The notes beneath the pieces are model-generated. The model saw only the letters and a list, made by a program, of their open reading frames with translations. It was not told where the DNA came from and searched no databases. Shown piece by piece: positions 25,665 through 38,616 of a stretch of 64,000 bases of DNA. The position numbers and the translations under genes are program-made. Position 1 is the first letter of the stretch, and each line of letters opens with the position of its first letter. The stretch is from Campylorhamphus procurvoides (Eukaryota > Chordata > Aves > Passeriformes > Dendrocolaptidae): positions 1,320,778 to 1,384,777 of the forward strand of contig WBMV01001018.1 in assembly GCA_013396655.1 (NCBI GenBank), given 5' to 3'.

Positions 25665-25920
25665 TCATAAAATCATAGAATGGTTAAAGCTCATCCCATT
25701 CCACCCCTTGCCATGGGCAGGGACACCTTCCACCAGCCCAGGGTGCTCCAAGCCCCATCCAACCTGGCCTTGGACACTCCCAGGGCTGGGGCTGCCACAG
25801 CTCCTCTGCCCAACCTGTGCCAGGGCCTGCCCACCCTCCCAGGGAAGGATTTCAAATCTAGTCCTAACATCTTATCTAAATCCCTCTGCTTTTAGTTTAA
25901 AACCATTGCTCTATATTTAT
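25665..25920 (-). mobile_element. CR1 LINE, 3'-end fragment (about 255 bases)
   Basis: The plus strand starts with AATCATAGAATGGTT, then CCATGGGCAGGGACACC, CCAAGCCCCATCCAACCTGG and CCTTGGACACTCCCAGGG, then a TTTTAGTTTAAAACCATTG block. This is the reverse complement of the avian CR1 3' region, so the element is on the minus strand with its 3' end at 25665. It is 5'-truncated and contains no intact reverse transcriptase. The frames across it are shadows. Confidence 0.95.
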
Positions 25921-25924
25921 ATAC

Positions 25925-28900
25925 ATGAGTGTACAGAGCATAAAATTTATATTTCCATGTCATTCATTAGATAATATCTATTGCTCTAAGGAGGTCAGGA
26001 GTTTCATTAAATAGACTCTTTAAGTATATATATGATTCTTGATTTCTTTTTGTTGCTCTTTGATTATCCTTTTAATATACAGTGATATTTTGTAGATAAT
26101 ATTAATCTACTGTTGGAGATTGAACTCCTGGGGAAGAGAAGGGGGAGAGCAGTACAAGCAAGTCCCATGCAATCTGTGTACCCAGAGTGCCCAGGCAATA
26201 GCCCAGGTCAGTGCTCACTCAGCAAAGGAAACATGACAGCAAAGGACAGGGGGAGTTCAGCTGCACACCCCAATCACACATTTCCCACCCCAAGAAGCTG
26301 GGACACTTAATAAAGTAGCTGCAGGACAACTGATGTTAATGAACTGCTGTGAATTGCCACACTATGACTGGGATAAAACACCTGAACACCACAATCCACT
26401 TGGTAGGGAAACACCAAAGAGAAAACAGTCACAATCCCTGTAATATTACCAAGATTAAAAATGGTAAATTGTGTAAATCCTCATGCTACCAGCAACAACT
26501 CCCTAAAGCTTAGATTTTTCCACCTAAGAATTTACATATTTGTATTATATATATATACAAACATAAATTAGTTAAATATTCCAACAACACAGGACTAGTA
26601 GAAAGAGAAGCTTAACTGGTCACACTGACCCCCTAATCTGACAGTAGAATTCCCATGGTAATAAGCTGGAAGACAAGGATTGGCCCCTCAACCAGCAGTG
26701 TTGACGTGGCTGTAGATGCTGCTACAAACGGTGCAGAGCAGTTCTGTCAGCACTAGGATTATAAAGTACATCTGTATTGACATCCTGCTTCTCCCAACAT
26801 GACTGATTTGCCTTTTGTAACTCCAATGTGATAGATTTTGAAAGAGCCACGGAGGTGATCAATAGCAATTTTTCATGGCATTTTTGCTATTTCAAACTTA
26901 TTTTTCCTTTACTGTTTTTACATTCAGTGCACCCAAAGGATTCACCTCGGTCTCCATTCAGAAATTATTTGAGTTTAAGCAAACATATACATTTACTTTC
27001 CATCTCTTCAAAAATCTGTGGGAAAGGCTCTTATCCCATTGTTATTATTCATCCTTTCATCAACCCTACCACCAGCATGTAGGGAAGACAGGAGCAATGG
27101 ACATTCCTATGGGAAGTGGACCTGTTTAATGCCAATAGAAAAGGCACTGGCAGTGCCTGTGTGGCACCAGGGTTTGTGGTACCCACGAGCACAGGCCTCT
27201 GGCCATGCCAGCCTTGTCCAGCCTTGCTGGGGCTTTGCTTTTACCTCTAATGATGATGTTTTCAATAATCAAGTGACTATTGCCTAATTGGTGCTACTTG
27301 TCCTTAGTTTTGTATACCCATGTGAAACAACCCTAATTTTTAAGGAATTTGTAATGACAAGGGGTCGGTCTGGGCCGCATTCCATGGTTCTGCCCCTTGT
27401 GTGACTGCAAGGAGAGAAAGCAGGGAACAAGTGTATGGCACATGAGAGACTGCACATCCAGTAAATGCAGAGGTCACACAGAGCTGCAGAGCCGTGGAGA
27501 AGGAGCGAGGCTGCAAAAACATGCCACAGACCTCATGGGAGCCCCAAGTGTTCCTGAGGTGAGGAGGATGGCAAATCCCTGCCAGCAGCACCATGCTCCT
27601 CCCAGCCAAAGGGGAAGATGGACTCTGTCAGCAGTGCCAGACTCCTCCTGCAACAGGAATGACACCCAAATCCCCCTCCTGGCCTGAACTTCCCAACCTG
27701 GGCAACCAGGGGCAGTGGGAGTGTGTCATAATGTGAGAAAGGAAAGGGTAGATGCTGGGGAGTGTATGCAACAGCTTCAAATGTATTATTATTGAGCTGC
27801 TTTATTTTTATTTCTTTTTATTGAGACTTTCTCCCCTCTTCTCCCCTCCTTTTTCTGTAACAGCTGCATGTGGCCTGACAGTGATTTTTTGATTTGCCTG
27901 CTATGATTTCAATTACATCTACAGTAAATTCTTGGCTTTGCATGTGGTTGTCCTTATTTGCCCATAAGTAAGAGTTGGGTGATAAAAATAAGGAGCTAAG
28001 CTGAAGTTAAGGCTAGGTCTCCAGTTCCCCAGTGAAAGTGTGATTTTTAACAAAAGCTTAAGATCCAAATCATCTTACACTGCTGTAAAGCAAGGAGACA
28101 AAAGCAGAATGTATCCTTTTAATTATTCATGTTCAAAATCCATATAGATTTTGTTTTGAAAGGCTAACTGTGATTAAAGAACAGAAGGAAAACATATGTC
28201 TAAAGAAGCACTGTTAAAAAAATACTTCAGAAAAATGTTTCCTTGCATAAAAAAAAGCCCCTCTAACTTCAGGAGCTATTTAGCAAGATATTTGTGCACA
28301 ACCAACAGGCAAAAATGCCTGAGTCACTCCAAATGAGTGCGAATTGGCAGGTCTGCAGAGCTCAGCACTGGCTCTGCTGCCAAGTGTCATGCTTCATACA
28401 GAAGACTCACGCATCAGGTGTCCATGTCACACTTTTATTTCACTCTGCATAAATCTCACACAGAGAAATCTTGACAAGGTTTGTTTTATGCCAACACAGT
28501 ACTCCATAAGCATTTCTCTGATGGCAACTGGGAAGGCCAAGAGCTGGCAGCTCGATGAGCCTAGGTGAAGTTTTGATTCCTGCCTCAGATGCAGAAGTTG
28601 CCCAGTGAAGTGCAGTGCCAGTGCCTGCCCAGGAGCTGTGTGGGATGTCCTCAGAGCCTCCAGCCCAGCCACGGTCATGGCCATGCTCTGCTGCACCAGC
28701 AAATCTAATACACACTGACCTTGCTTATACTCCTGCTTTTAGGCTCGGGAGAAAACGTCTTTGTTTTTGTCAAATGAATGATATAATGAAACCTGTCATG
28801 TGGCGAAGCACATTCAAACAGAGTTTAGTGTGTCATGCAACTAGTATTTTATGTTTTATTCTATTTAGTGGTTTGAGTTTGCTCTTTTATACAACACTCA

Positions 28901-31690
28901 CATGTTTTGTTTAATTCTGTCTATATTTCATCCTATTTTGTCACATCTGATTAACCTCTATTTGAAACTCTTACTTTGCATTAGCACACTGGCTCTATTC
29001 CTATCTGGTCTGAGCTACGTGGATAAATCATGTGCTTGGAGCAGTGCCTCAGTAATCAGATTGTCTGCTGAGAGTGCAGTTCCATGCTGTAATTTTTGCT
29101 GGTGCTGGCCCCAGTGTAAACAGATCCTACCCTCCTCCTCTCGCACCCACTCAGCCCTGCCCAGCCTGCCAGCTCTGCCCCACTCAGCTCACAACTGCAA
29201 ACACAGGAGCTGAGCACCTGACTTAGAGGGAATACTCTATTTTGAAAAAAAAAACACCAAAAACCAGCAAAACAAACAAACAAAAAAACCCAAACAAAAC
29301 AAAATGCAAAGAAACCCCAAACTGAGCATCATCTATAAAGTGATGTGGAAACTTCACATGTGAAATTTCACCTTCCAGGCACTGTCCCAGGGACGGGAGG
29401 GAGAAGAGGGGCAGGATCTAGGCAGGGGCTCTCACATCAGCCTTGATGGAATTGATCTCTGTGCAGACTCTGCCTGGAGGGCAAGAAGGTCATGGGGCAC
29501 AACAGGCACCTTAAAAGGCAAAGGTCATGATCCTTTGCCTGCCCCAAAGAAGATAATTTGCTAAAGATTTCTTCCTCTGTAGAGACCCAATTTCAATTTT
29601 GAGCTCGGTTGCCTTTGTATACTTTATTCACAATATCTCAAGACACCCATTCACTATTTTGCACTGTGTTCGAAGAAATGAGGGAATACACTCTGCAGAT
29701 TATGGAATCTTGGCAATATTCTACAGGAATGCATTTTGGTCTTTTTTTTTTTCCCTCTATGTATTCTTCATGACTATTGCCCTTGTATTTTTAAAATACC
29801 TTTTAGATATATCAGCTATACAGGGAAGAAATCCATCCTGAGAATTACTGGAAGCTAACAACTCCCAGCCACCTAGGAGAGAATGGCTCTTCCATTTCTA
29901 AAGCCCCTGCAATACCTTCGGAGTGACTCAGACCACAGAGCTAAGCTGACAGCTGCTATACAAGACTCAGGAACCCTCTGCATTAGGCACCTCCAGGTCT
30001 TCTCCTTTTCTCATGAGGCACCTCCTGCTTCTCCCTTTCCATTTGCTGCCACCCTTGATCCTCCCAGAGCTCTGATGCCACACACAATTTGGCTGCTGGC
30101 TTACCAAGAAGAGTTCTTGTACTGAAATGTGCCCTGTGATCGTTTCATTCCGAGAAGGAGTTTCACCCTGGGAGCAGCAGTTTTCAAAAAGAATAACATT
30201 TTAGCAGGAAAAGAAAAATCACTACTCCGTATGGTATTTTATGAAAATTCCCTGGAAGAGTATACAGGATAAGCAACTTATGCACAATGCCTTCTTAAGC
30301 ACAGGATTCCTTGGAAATTATGTTCTCCAACAGGAGGAATGTTAAATCTGCCTATGATGGTTATCTCCTCCACTTGAACACTTATTTCCTTATCTTTTCA
30401 ACTTACTCCTTTAAAATACTTCACAACATCTTGATTTTTGGACCAACTCAGGTGGTGAACTCATTTTCCTGATAAAAATGACATGCAACATCCCACACCT
30501 GACACTCTACTAACATGAACCAAGGTGGGTTCATTCAATTAGAGAGGAATACGAGCTTCTGCATTAAGCATAATAACACAGTTTCCCATTTTAGTGACCA
30601 TTTCTTAACTGTACTGTCAGCATACATTCCATTTTGCATGACAGTGGGAAGCTGGAAGAAGAATCACTGATACATGACTGTGGTTAGGTTTACCATGTGT
30701 GGCAGAACGTTCTTGGATAACACCTCTATTTGTCTGTGACACAGCAGGGAGTAAATGAAAATGTTTATTCTGACCCCTCAGCAGAAAGAACTCCCTTAAT
30801 CCACTCAGTGATGAGATAACACTGTAGGATTACAATAATCAACTTGCAGAATGTCCTCTATTAGGGCACTAAAGATACAGAATTTCATATCCACTGGGAA
30901 ATGATTCTTCGCTTACATAACTCTGATAGGCTTTCGCCCTTCGAGATCCCATTTTTCACCCCATGCTGAGCCCTCAAACTGTTTCTGTATCAAGTGGCTA
31001 ATACTAAACTAAATACTACAATTCTAAAAGGCCTGCAACTAAAAGAAAAATTGTTTGCAATGCCCACTATCGATTTAAGTAATGGAATGATAGAGAGACA
31101 GATGTTAACAATATACTTAAGCTTCTAAGCATCCTCATAGGGGTAGAGTTACAATGAACTGCTTGTGAAGGGCTCTTATTTAAATGTAGATACAAATCTC
31201 AATGGCTTCCTGCCCTAACAAATTTAAAAATTACTAAGACTGTGGGTAAAGCGACTGCCCCGTGGATTCCACCACTGCTCATCGTGACCACTGCCTAATG
31301 TCATGCAGGAATTCTCCATTTGCCACAGAATTACCGAGTTTTGTCAAAATTCACATAGTGAAACATGGGGAGGAGGGGAGGGAAGACGAGAGAACTCAGA
31401 TAATTCATTCCAACCAGGATTTTTTCCATACGCTTTTCTAAAGGAAATTTTAAGTGTCAAAAAATACATATCTTGTGCTCATTATTAAATGCTAAATACC
31501 ACAGTGTTTTGAGCTGCCTTGTGGCCATTGTAAAGAAAACAGGTGTTCTGATAGATTATAAAGTGTGAGTCAGAGGATGTGCAGAACAGAATTTTAATGA
31601 GCCTGCGAGCACACAAGTCTGACTAGCCTTTTGAACATGATGCTAAAACACTGAAAGTAGTCTTAAAAGAGACAAAAAGCAGGAAAACAA
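25925..31690. other. Gene-free DNA with low-complexity tracts
   Basis: There is no supportable gene. The interval includes a short AT dinucleotide run at 26547-26559, GC-richer patches at 27140-27240, 27360-27720, 28600-28700 and 29380-29500, and an A/C-rich tract at 29245-29325. Frames over these patches overlap one another and lack domains. Confidence 0.55.
29245..29325 (+). repeat. A/C-rich low-complexity tract
   Basis: The tract is about 80 bases of almost only A and C, made of AACAAAC and AAAACCC words. No flanking LINE or SINE body was recognised, so it is recorded as simple low-complexity sequence. Confidence 0.8.
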
Positions 31691-31838
31691 CTAAAAAAAT
31701 CCTCATTAATGTACCCGGAGCGAATGCGGCTCAGGGAGTCATTAAGGCAGGCTCTGCCGGGTGCCGGTGACCGCCAGGTCTGCGGAGGGGAGCGAAACTC
31801 GGACAAGCCCTCGAGCTGGGTTGGGCTGGTTCAAGGGG

Positions 31839-31876
31839 CATTCATTCATTCATTCATTCATTCATTTATTCATTCA
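31839..31876 (+). repeat. (ATTC)n microsatellite
   Basis: About nine tetranucleotide ATTC units, with a single ATTT variant near the right end. Confidence 0.95.
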
Positions 31877-31994
31877 GCAGTGCTTGCCTTTGGTCCGCCC
31901 GGCTCCTGCTGCTAAAACATGCACATTTCTTAATGAGCTGCTCTGCTGGGTGAAGGGCCAGCCCGACGGGACAGTAAAAACACGGGGAAATGTG

Positions 31995-32233
31995 CGCTGA
32001 GCACCCAAAGCAGCCCCCAAAACTGTCTGCACTGAGCACCCAATGCAGTGCCCAGAACAGCCTGCACTGAGCATCCAATGCAGCCCCAGAACAGCCTGCA
32101 CTGAGCACCCAATGCAGTGCCCAAAACAATCTGCACCCAATGCAGCCCCAGAACAGCCTGCACTGAGCACCCAATGCAGTGCCCAAAACAATCTGCACCC
32201 AATGCAGCCCCAGAACAGCCTGCACTGAGCACC
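31995..32233 (+). repeat. Minisatellite with a 62-base higher-order unit
   Basis: The array begins with single units of 32, 35 and 34 bases, then has two identical 62-base units at 32096-32157 and 32158-32219, and ends in a partial unit. The 62-base unit is a fusion of a 35-base form beginning CTGCACTGAGCACCCAATGC and a shorter 27-base form beginning CTGCACCCAATGCAG. Perfect identity of the two large units indicates recent duplication. The reading frames across the array in several phases are repeat artefacts. Confidence 0.95.
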
Positions 32234-32440
32234 TATTCTGCACCTAGACTGCAGCGCCCAGTCCCCATCCCTCGTCTCCGGTGTGAGCAGCAGATGGCAC
32301 AGAGCCTCTCTCTGTGTGGGCTTGCTGACGTGTGCTCGGAGACCTTCCCAAAAACGGGAGCTAAAAGCATCCTTAGCGCATCAAGAGAACCACTCGGATC
32401 GCTCTCATGGTGACATTCGCACAGAGCCTCTCCGGCGGGT

Positions 32441-35400
32441 TTAAAAGATTATAAACAAAGACATTCTGGGATTGACATTTAGGAATAAAGTAATTTGGGG
32501 AGAAATAATTAAATAATTCTCACAAGCCCAGCGTATCAAGAAAGTTTTCTTTGACTGATAACAAAATTGCAGGTGAAAACTAAGCACGGGCATTACTAAA
32601 AGGAGTAGGTCTTTGGGGTATGGATGTAAAGAAGTGAAAGTGCTCTCCCAAACTGACACCACACCACTTGCCCTTCAGTTTCACTCACCAAAGGAAAGGA
32701 CAAAGGGGTAAAATCACGCCTGTACACGGTATAAATGAGCACTTGCAGTACAATCAGCCTTGTGTCAGTGTTTGTTTTGATATCTCTGAGCTTGAAGTTA
32801 AGCACAAATGTAAATACAGGAGCGAACCTTTAGTAAGAGGACTGCATCAGATACAAATCCATGTGCAAAATATACAGAAAAAATATTTGGGGCAAAAATA
32901 TGACATTTTCTTTATATGGATTAACTCCTTCAGTATAATTCTATTAGACTGTTAATGATTCACACGCTTCATTAAGGTTATTCTCTTCCTACAAATTTCT
33001 GTCAAGCACATGCTATCAGTATGAGCACTGTGCTTCTGCAGCGAGCTAGTCCACGCTTTGTGAAGCACACAAGTTGTTAAGTGTATGCATTTTTCTCCTC
33101 CCACACACTCCTGGACATATGCTGTTTACTTTTTAAACTCCAAAAAGTGAGCATAGAAAATTACTTCTGCACAGAGGATTTCTTTAGCTCAGCCCTAGAA
33201 GCAACATCCACTTAGGTTTCTGGCGCTGGAAGCTGATGAGGAATGACAGAGCATTAACAGCAGAGGGAGGGAGCTGTTCCTCACTGCAAGGGCTACCTGA
33301 AAATATCAGGTATAAAAGTCAAAACAAGAAACAGAGCAGCAGACTCCCTTCATAAAGTTTGCTGTAACACCAGTGGACAGTCCCTTCTGATGACAGCAGG
33401 TACATGATTTCTAAAGCAGGCTGAGGATTACAGCCTTGAATACAAATGCAGAACAGGCTGATCAACCTGGCTGTACTGGCTTTCAGCCAAGAGGGATAAG
33501 GTTTGAACTGCTTTCCTGAAGCAGAGAAGGTGAAATGGCCCAAACAACGAGGGATAGCCCAGAAATGGTACAAAAAGGCCAGGTGAGAACTAGCAGGAAG
33601 TCTGAATAGGAGACACCTTGGGAAAGCCAGGCTGTCAGTCTGCTGCCTGTGTGACTGGCTGGGCACCTTCAAGGGACCTAGAGAGTGTGAAAATCCAAAA
33701 TGCCAGGACAAGGCTTGAGAGCCAAAATGTCAAAAGCCACTTGAAAAATGTGGTCATGTGTTATTTGAGGGGAGGAGAATTGTTGTGCTTTTCTGATGCC
33801 CTTGTGGACATGCGAACATATAAAAGTGTGTGTATGTGGGAACATATTTCCTATGCATGTGAGAATATATATCCTATGGATATATAATGAAAGGATCAGC
33901 TTTCATACAAAATGTCCTCTAGCAGGGGCAAACCTGGAGTGCATCTCTCCACAGCAGAACTCAGAAAACATAGGGCAGGTGCATACAGAATACCCCTTGG
34001 AGTGCTTTAATCCTTTCATTAAGCCTTTAACCTTCACACTGCATACTTTGTGTTATTTTCTGGCAGAGTTGTTTTCATCCTGTTGTTCTTCTGGATGGAT
34101 TTACACGTTTTGAGAACAATGCCAAATTAAATTTCTCCATATTGAGATAATCCTATAAAAACTTTAGGGATATTTCCTGTTCACTTTCATTCTTCTCCCT
34201 GCTATTGTGACTTGAAAAATTACAATGGAACTAAACTTGGCAAAAGCTAATTAAGAAAATCATGAAGTTCAAAAATTGTATTAAAGAAAGAGAACAAGCA
34301 ATTGAAAAAGAAAGTATGTTGAAATTCCATTTTGCATCTCTATAAGTAAAAAAAAAGATCTACAACTAAAATTTGTGTACGAATGCCTTGTAAGTACAAA
34401 TATAATGAAACTACCCTGACTTTCACTGAAGTGGCAGCCCACGCAGAAAATGCCTGTATTATTATAGCTTAAAGGATACATGTAGGTGGTGGGAAAGGTG
34501 ACTAGAGTTTCATTTGCCTTGGCCATATACTCTGGTCTTTCTTTAAAAGAAAAAACCCACAACAATAAGAAACTGGAAAAACCAGAGTACATCAGGATGA
34601 ATACCTCTAAATTATTCCACACACCCACCGCTCCCAATCACAATCAAAATAATTCAGGATGCAGAAAACCTGTGACCTGAACACACTTTCTGCACTAAAA
34701 ATACAATTTATATGACTTATTTGCAATGCTCCTGAACAATACAACACATGCTGTGGGTACATCTGTATCACAAGCATTCAGTCTATAACCTGCCACGCAC
34801 CTTCAGCTAATTATTTAGTGCTCCTGATTTCCCCCTTCAGTGAGCTGAAGATCACTGGTGCCAGGGATACTCATTCAGCCATGAACACAAGATCATCTCG
34901 GAGCACTTTCAGCTTTTTTCTCTTATGAAGTTTTTTAATGTATAATTAGAGATTTCTATACCAAGTGTATACTTGTTAGCTCTTTACAATCTACTGCAAA
35001 ACATATGTTCAAAAAAGATATTAAAGAATAGCTTGAATGGGTATTTTGGTTCCTCTCCAAATGGATACTGGACATTTTCAAGGCATCTATTTACATACAG
35101 CCAGCCAGGAAACACGAGCATTGGAACTGCATCTTTGATGGAAAGAAAAGAAGCTTCATAGAGATCTTTGCATCACTGGCTTTATTTTCACTAGGATTTT
35201 TATTTCAAGTTGTAGAAATTAATTACAAAAATCGGTATTTTACAAGCGTGCTTTACAAGGCTAAATGGCTCTGCTTCCAAACGTGTTCCACCAAACTCCC
35301 AGTTCTCTCAAAATCTCTATTAGAATAATCCAGCTAAGTGTTAAGAATAGATATTGCTGTTTCAATTATCAACAGATGGCTTTCACGCAGACTTTTTTTC

Positions 35401-35455
35401 AGGCTCACAATCAAATGAAACCTGCTCTAACAATTTCTTCCATGCTTCTGTTTCT
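32441..35455. other. Non-coding AT-rich sequence
   Basis: I see no supportable gene. The stretch 32441-32620 is repeat-free with AACAAAG and AATTAAATAATTC words. A TATA-like box is at 33311-33318 and a 9-base inverted repeat around a 3-base loop at 33866-33886. The 130-codon minus-strand frame at 33319-33711 and the 118-codon frame at 34281-34637 have no recognisable domain. Confidence 0.5.
33311..33318 (+). promoter_or_regulatory. TATA-like box
   Basis: The word TATAAAAG is a near-ideal TATA box, lying in the same orientation as, and about 2.1 kb upstream of, the candidate exon at 35459. Such words occur by chance in AT-rich DNA and no initiator can be confirmed. Confidence 0.2.
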
Positions 35456-35458
35456 CAG

Positions 35459-35575
35459 AGTCAAGGTCAATCAAAGGAAAGGAAGCCCTTTTCCAGCTTA
35501 ATGGAAAACGTGTTGATTGTGCTGTTTCTGACTTCAGCAACAGAAGCTTCCAGAGACGGCCCGGGCTCAGTACAG
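35459..35575 (+). CDS. Candidate internal or first coding exon, unknown gene
   Basis: The 117-base segment is flanked by a pyrimidine-rich acceptor (CTTCTGTTTCTCAG) and the donor ACAG|GTAAAC, and is open in a frame that is phase 0 at both ends. Within it an ATG at 35501 starts MENVLIVLFLTSATEASRDG, whose hydrophobic VLIVLFL core followed by small residues resembles a short secretory signal peptide; the frame also remains open upstream, so it could be an internal exon. I recognise no family. A good phase-compatible acceptor (TTTTTCCTTCCCACAG, exon from 37794) lies 2.2 kb downstream with about 36 open codons before a stop, but this link is speculative. It could equally be a non-coding exon or chance. 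Confidence 0.25.
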
Positions 35576-35579
35576 GTAA

Positions 35580-38110
35580 ACACTAAAGTTTTCACCTTAG
35601 CGCGCTATAGGTGCCATTTAAGTTACCCTTTAAAATAGCTCTATTGTACACGTTGCATATTTATCACTTGCCTACAGAGAGTAGGTAGGAGTTTGACAGT
35701 GTTGCCAAAGAAATGTCAGTAAAAGAAAACCAAGTGCCTAAATTTTCAGTGGAGAACAATAACCCATCTAATTATTGCACATAAGCGACAGCTTTTGTGT
35801 TGTAAACACCCAATAATCAGTTAACCCTCTAGGTTTGAGAACAAAAAGTTTAAAGTATTTAAATGACAATACCAGTGTAATGGTCCTTTAAAATTAAAAT
35901 GCATGAGGCTTAATAGTTTACACCCTGCCAAATCCTTAATTCAGTTCAGAGTGCTCAGGTCTTCAAGGAAATAATCTTAATGTCTCCCATTGCCTGTAAA
36001 AGAATAACCAGAGCAAAAGGAACCACATACATTTTTATTTTCTTTTTTAAAGTTGATTGCTTGAAAATAGCCAGTGCATGAGCATGTCTATAAATCAATT
36101 GCTTCAAAGACTCAATCCAGGCAACTAACTAAAGAGAAATGTCTAATTGTCCCAATGGAATCTTTAGCTTTTCTTCCCTCGCTCACTGCGATAAAACTGA
36201 AAATGGCACAAGCACACACCTTATTTCCAATAACAGATTTATCAGATGTGGTCTTAAAGCCGGTATGCCCCGAGGTGGGAGATGAGTTTACAACTGACAC
36301 CAGACTCTATTGTCTTTCCTTCATCCACATAAACTAACTTGCTGCTGCTGGGTCCCAGAGCTGCAGGTGGGAGCTGCACAGCTCAGCTGGGGAATGAGTG
36401 CCCCATAAATCTCCCCTTGGACCACAGAGAGGCCCAGCACAGCATCACCTGGCCATGCAGGGCATTTTGGCTGGCTTTCAAAGACTTGAAAAAAGAAGTA
36501 GAGGCAACAGTCTCATTGACGGTGGTGTAATAATGCCAACAGACTAGTAAGCAAAGTTCCCTATTCCAGTCACTATTGCACTGAATTGCCCACCAAAGTT
36601 TGGCCTCAAGTGAAGCAAAACATCAAGTAAGATGTAAAAAACACCGCTCTCATTTCTTTTTTTTTTCCCTGATATTACATTCACAAGAACAAGTAACATC
36701 CAGGGGATTTCCATATTTGAAGCACAGCCAAAACTGGTGCTGTAGGAACCAGCTGTCCCACAGCCTGTTAGATGCATTCAGTTTTGTTTTCTGAGCATCA
36801 TTCCAGTGGCACAAATGATATTTCCCACATGCCCTCAGTCTGCAGAAGTGATGACGAAAGCTTCATAAATTACTGATGCATTGCTTAGACATACTTTATA
36901 AAATCAATAAATTCTTCATGAAGCAATGGAATGATGTGAAACCTTCCAATAGAGATTGTATGTAGGTCTTCCTTGGGTAGTTGCTAAATAGAAAAGACCC
37001 TTTAGAATTGAGATTGAGATGAACCAGCTTCTCAATTTGACAGAGCACTCACAGTAATGCAATTAGAACAGCTTCATTATTTTGCAGCACTCTAAAGCAG
37101 AAGTGTGCTAAAAACACTCATAAAAGTTACTCAGCACGAATGTAGAAGAAAGAGCAGAACCAAGACTGCAGTGGGTAAAGACTTGGCTGTGGCTGCTGGT
37201 GTGCAGCAGCACAGACTGCTGTGGACAGCTAATAGCTAGGAAGAATAGGCCTATCTTTACCTTCTATCCTCCCTCCTGGAAAACTGTCAATTGAGAAAGA
37301 ACTGACTTTACAGTACATTAATTAGTGCATGTTGCATATTTAGCGACAACTTCAAGTTCTCAAATGGGTTACAAGAACCCCACAAGGTCTGTAAGACAGT
37401 AACATGTGTTCTGCTCTATTTCCATTGAATGTACAACTTTTTAGCCCTAGAAAACTCAGAAAAGCAGCACAGCAGAACAAACTCAGAGAGATACACATGA
37501 AGTAAGTACTAAAACATTTTTCAAATTATTTAAAGAAAGATGAGCCCTGCCTTCTCTCAATGGACATTCAAGAAGTTCTTACTTTCTTTTCTCTCCCTAA
37601 ATGTCAGATGTTTCCTGCTTCTTATTTTCACATCTCAACATGCAGGGCACACCTAAACCTTCTGCTCAGCTAATCCTGCAGGGCTGATGTGCACGAATAG
37701 ACTGAAAACAGTGCATTGCTCTTCTGTGGCAGGTTTAGAAGCAACACATCATTTCCAAATAAAAGTCATACACTGAGTTTTTCCTTCCCACAGGGCTGTT
37801 TGCTGAGAGAACTCTTTCTCTTAACTACATATCCAAATGTACCTTCAAATTACCAGATCCACATAGGAGAATTTAATTCCTTAAAATATGCTGTGACTGT
37901 TTAGAATATGAGGGAGATCATGTTTGCAAACCCACCCATAAGCTTGGGAAAAATGTACATTTTAAAAGACTGCTATAATGGATGTAGTTTACATTATGGG
38001 ATTGAGGAATGAATCCACTGAGGAACCTGAGATGCTTGTGATTAAAAGAAAAAAAAGGTTGTTTGCAAGTTTGCAGACTGGAGAGAAGCATTAAACCCAA
38101 CACTTTTCAT
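35580..38110. other. Non-coding AT-rich sequence
   Basis: There is no supportable gene apart from the possible acceptor at 37793/37794. The stretch 35600-36060 is AT-rich and repeat-free, and 37360-37430 has a very weak MIR-like block order (AACCCCACAAGGT, then CTATTTCCATT). Short frames show no domains. Confidence 0.45.
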
Positions 38111-38115
38111 AAATA

Positions 38116-38591
38116 TGCTGGTTTGGGCTGGGACAGAGTTAGTTTCCTTCGCAGTAAGGTATGGGGTGTGTTTTGGGTTTGTGCTGGAGATGGTCGGATG
38201 CCACAGGGATGTTTAGTTATTGCAGGCAGGGTTTGCACGGAGCCAAGGCCTTTGCTGCTGCTCTGCACCCAGCAGGGAGGGGGCACAGCTGGGACAGCTG
38301 AGCCCAGGGACACCCATAGCCAGGGAATCATGCTCAGCACAGAAAGGAGGCAGAATAAGGAGGAATTGGGCATGTTCCCAGTGGTGACATTTGTCTTCCC
38401 AAGTCATCAGTGTGTGATGGAACCCTCCTGTCCTGGGAATGCTGAACACCTGGAAGTGCAGAACAAATTCCTTGTTTAGCTTTCACCATGGAATTAGTTT
38501 TATGTCAAACCATGAGTTTTTTCACTTTTACCCTTCGGATCCTTTCCCCCACTCCAGTGAGCTGTGTGAGGTTTAGGTGCCAACTATGACA
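38116..38591 (+). mobile_element. Long terminal repeat of an avian endogenous retrovirus
   Basis: The segment starts with TG followed by CTGGTTTGGGCTGGGACAG, a typical beginning for a common avian retroviral LTR family, continues with GAGCCAAGGCCTTT and CACAGCTGGGACAGCTGA blocks, has the late block GTCAAACCATGAGTTTTTTC and ends at GACA immediately before a primer-binding-like site. At about 476 bases it is a near-complete 5' LTR. It is old: many substitutions and a shortened middle are apparent. No target-site duplication could be assigned because the right end of the insertion is missing. Frames across it on both strands are not genes. Confidence 0.85.
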
Positions 38592-38599
38592 GTCCTTTC

Positions 38600-38616
38600 T
38601 GGTGCCAGTGTGGGGC
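38600..38616 (+). other. Degenerate primer-binding site, tRNA-Lys type
   Basis: Nine bases after the LTR end lies TGGTGCC followed by GTGTGGGGC, which resembles the primer-binding site complementary to the 3' end of a lysine tRNA, with a one-base deletion and substitutions. Its place right after the LTR supports the element's orientation and fixes the LTR's right end. Confidence 0.65.

Larger units (their letters stand above)
31700..32440. other. CpG-richer patch, possible promoter of a non-coding or plus-strand transcript
   Basis: Two CpG-containing stretches (31715-31810 and 32240-32440) bracket a microsatellite and a minisatellite. CpG content is clearly above the surrounding AT-rich DNA. 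The patch lies about 3 kb upstream of the plus-strand candidate exon at 35459. No initiation signal can be fixed. Confidence 0.3.

Noticed and set aside
31866..32243. 125-codon minus-strand frame with repeated cysteine- and tryptophan-containing units
   Set aside because: It is the translation of the minisatellite; other phases are also open across the same array.
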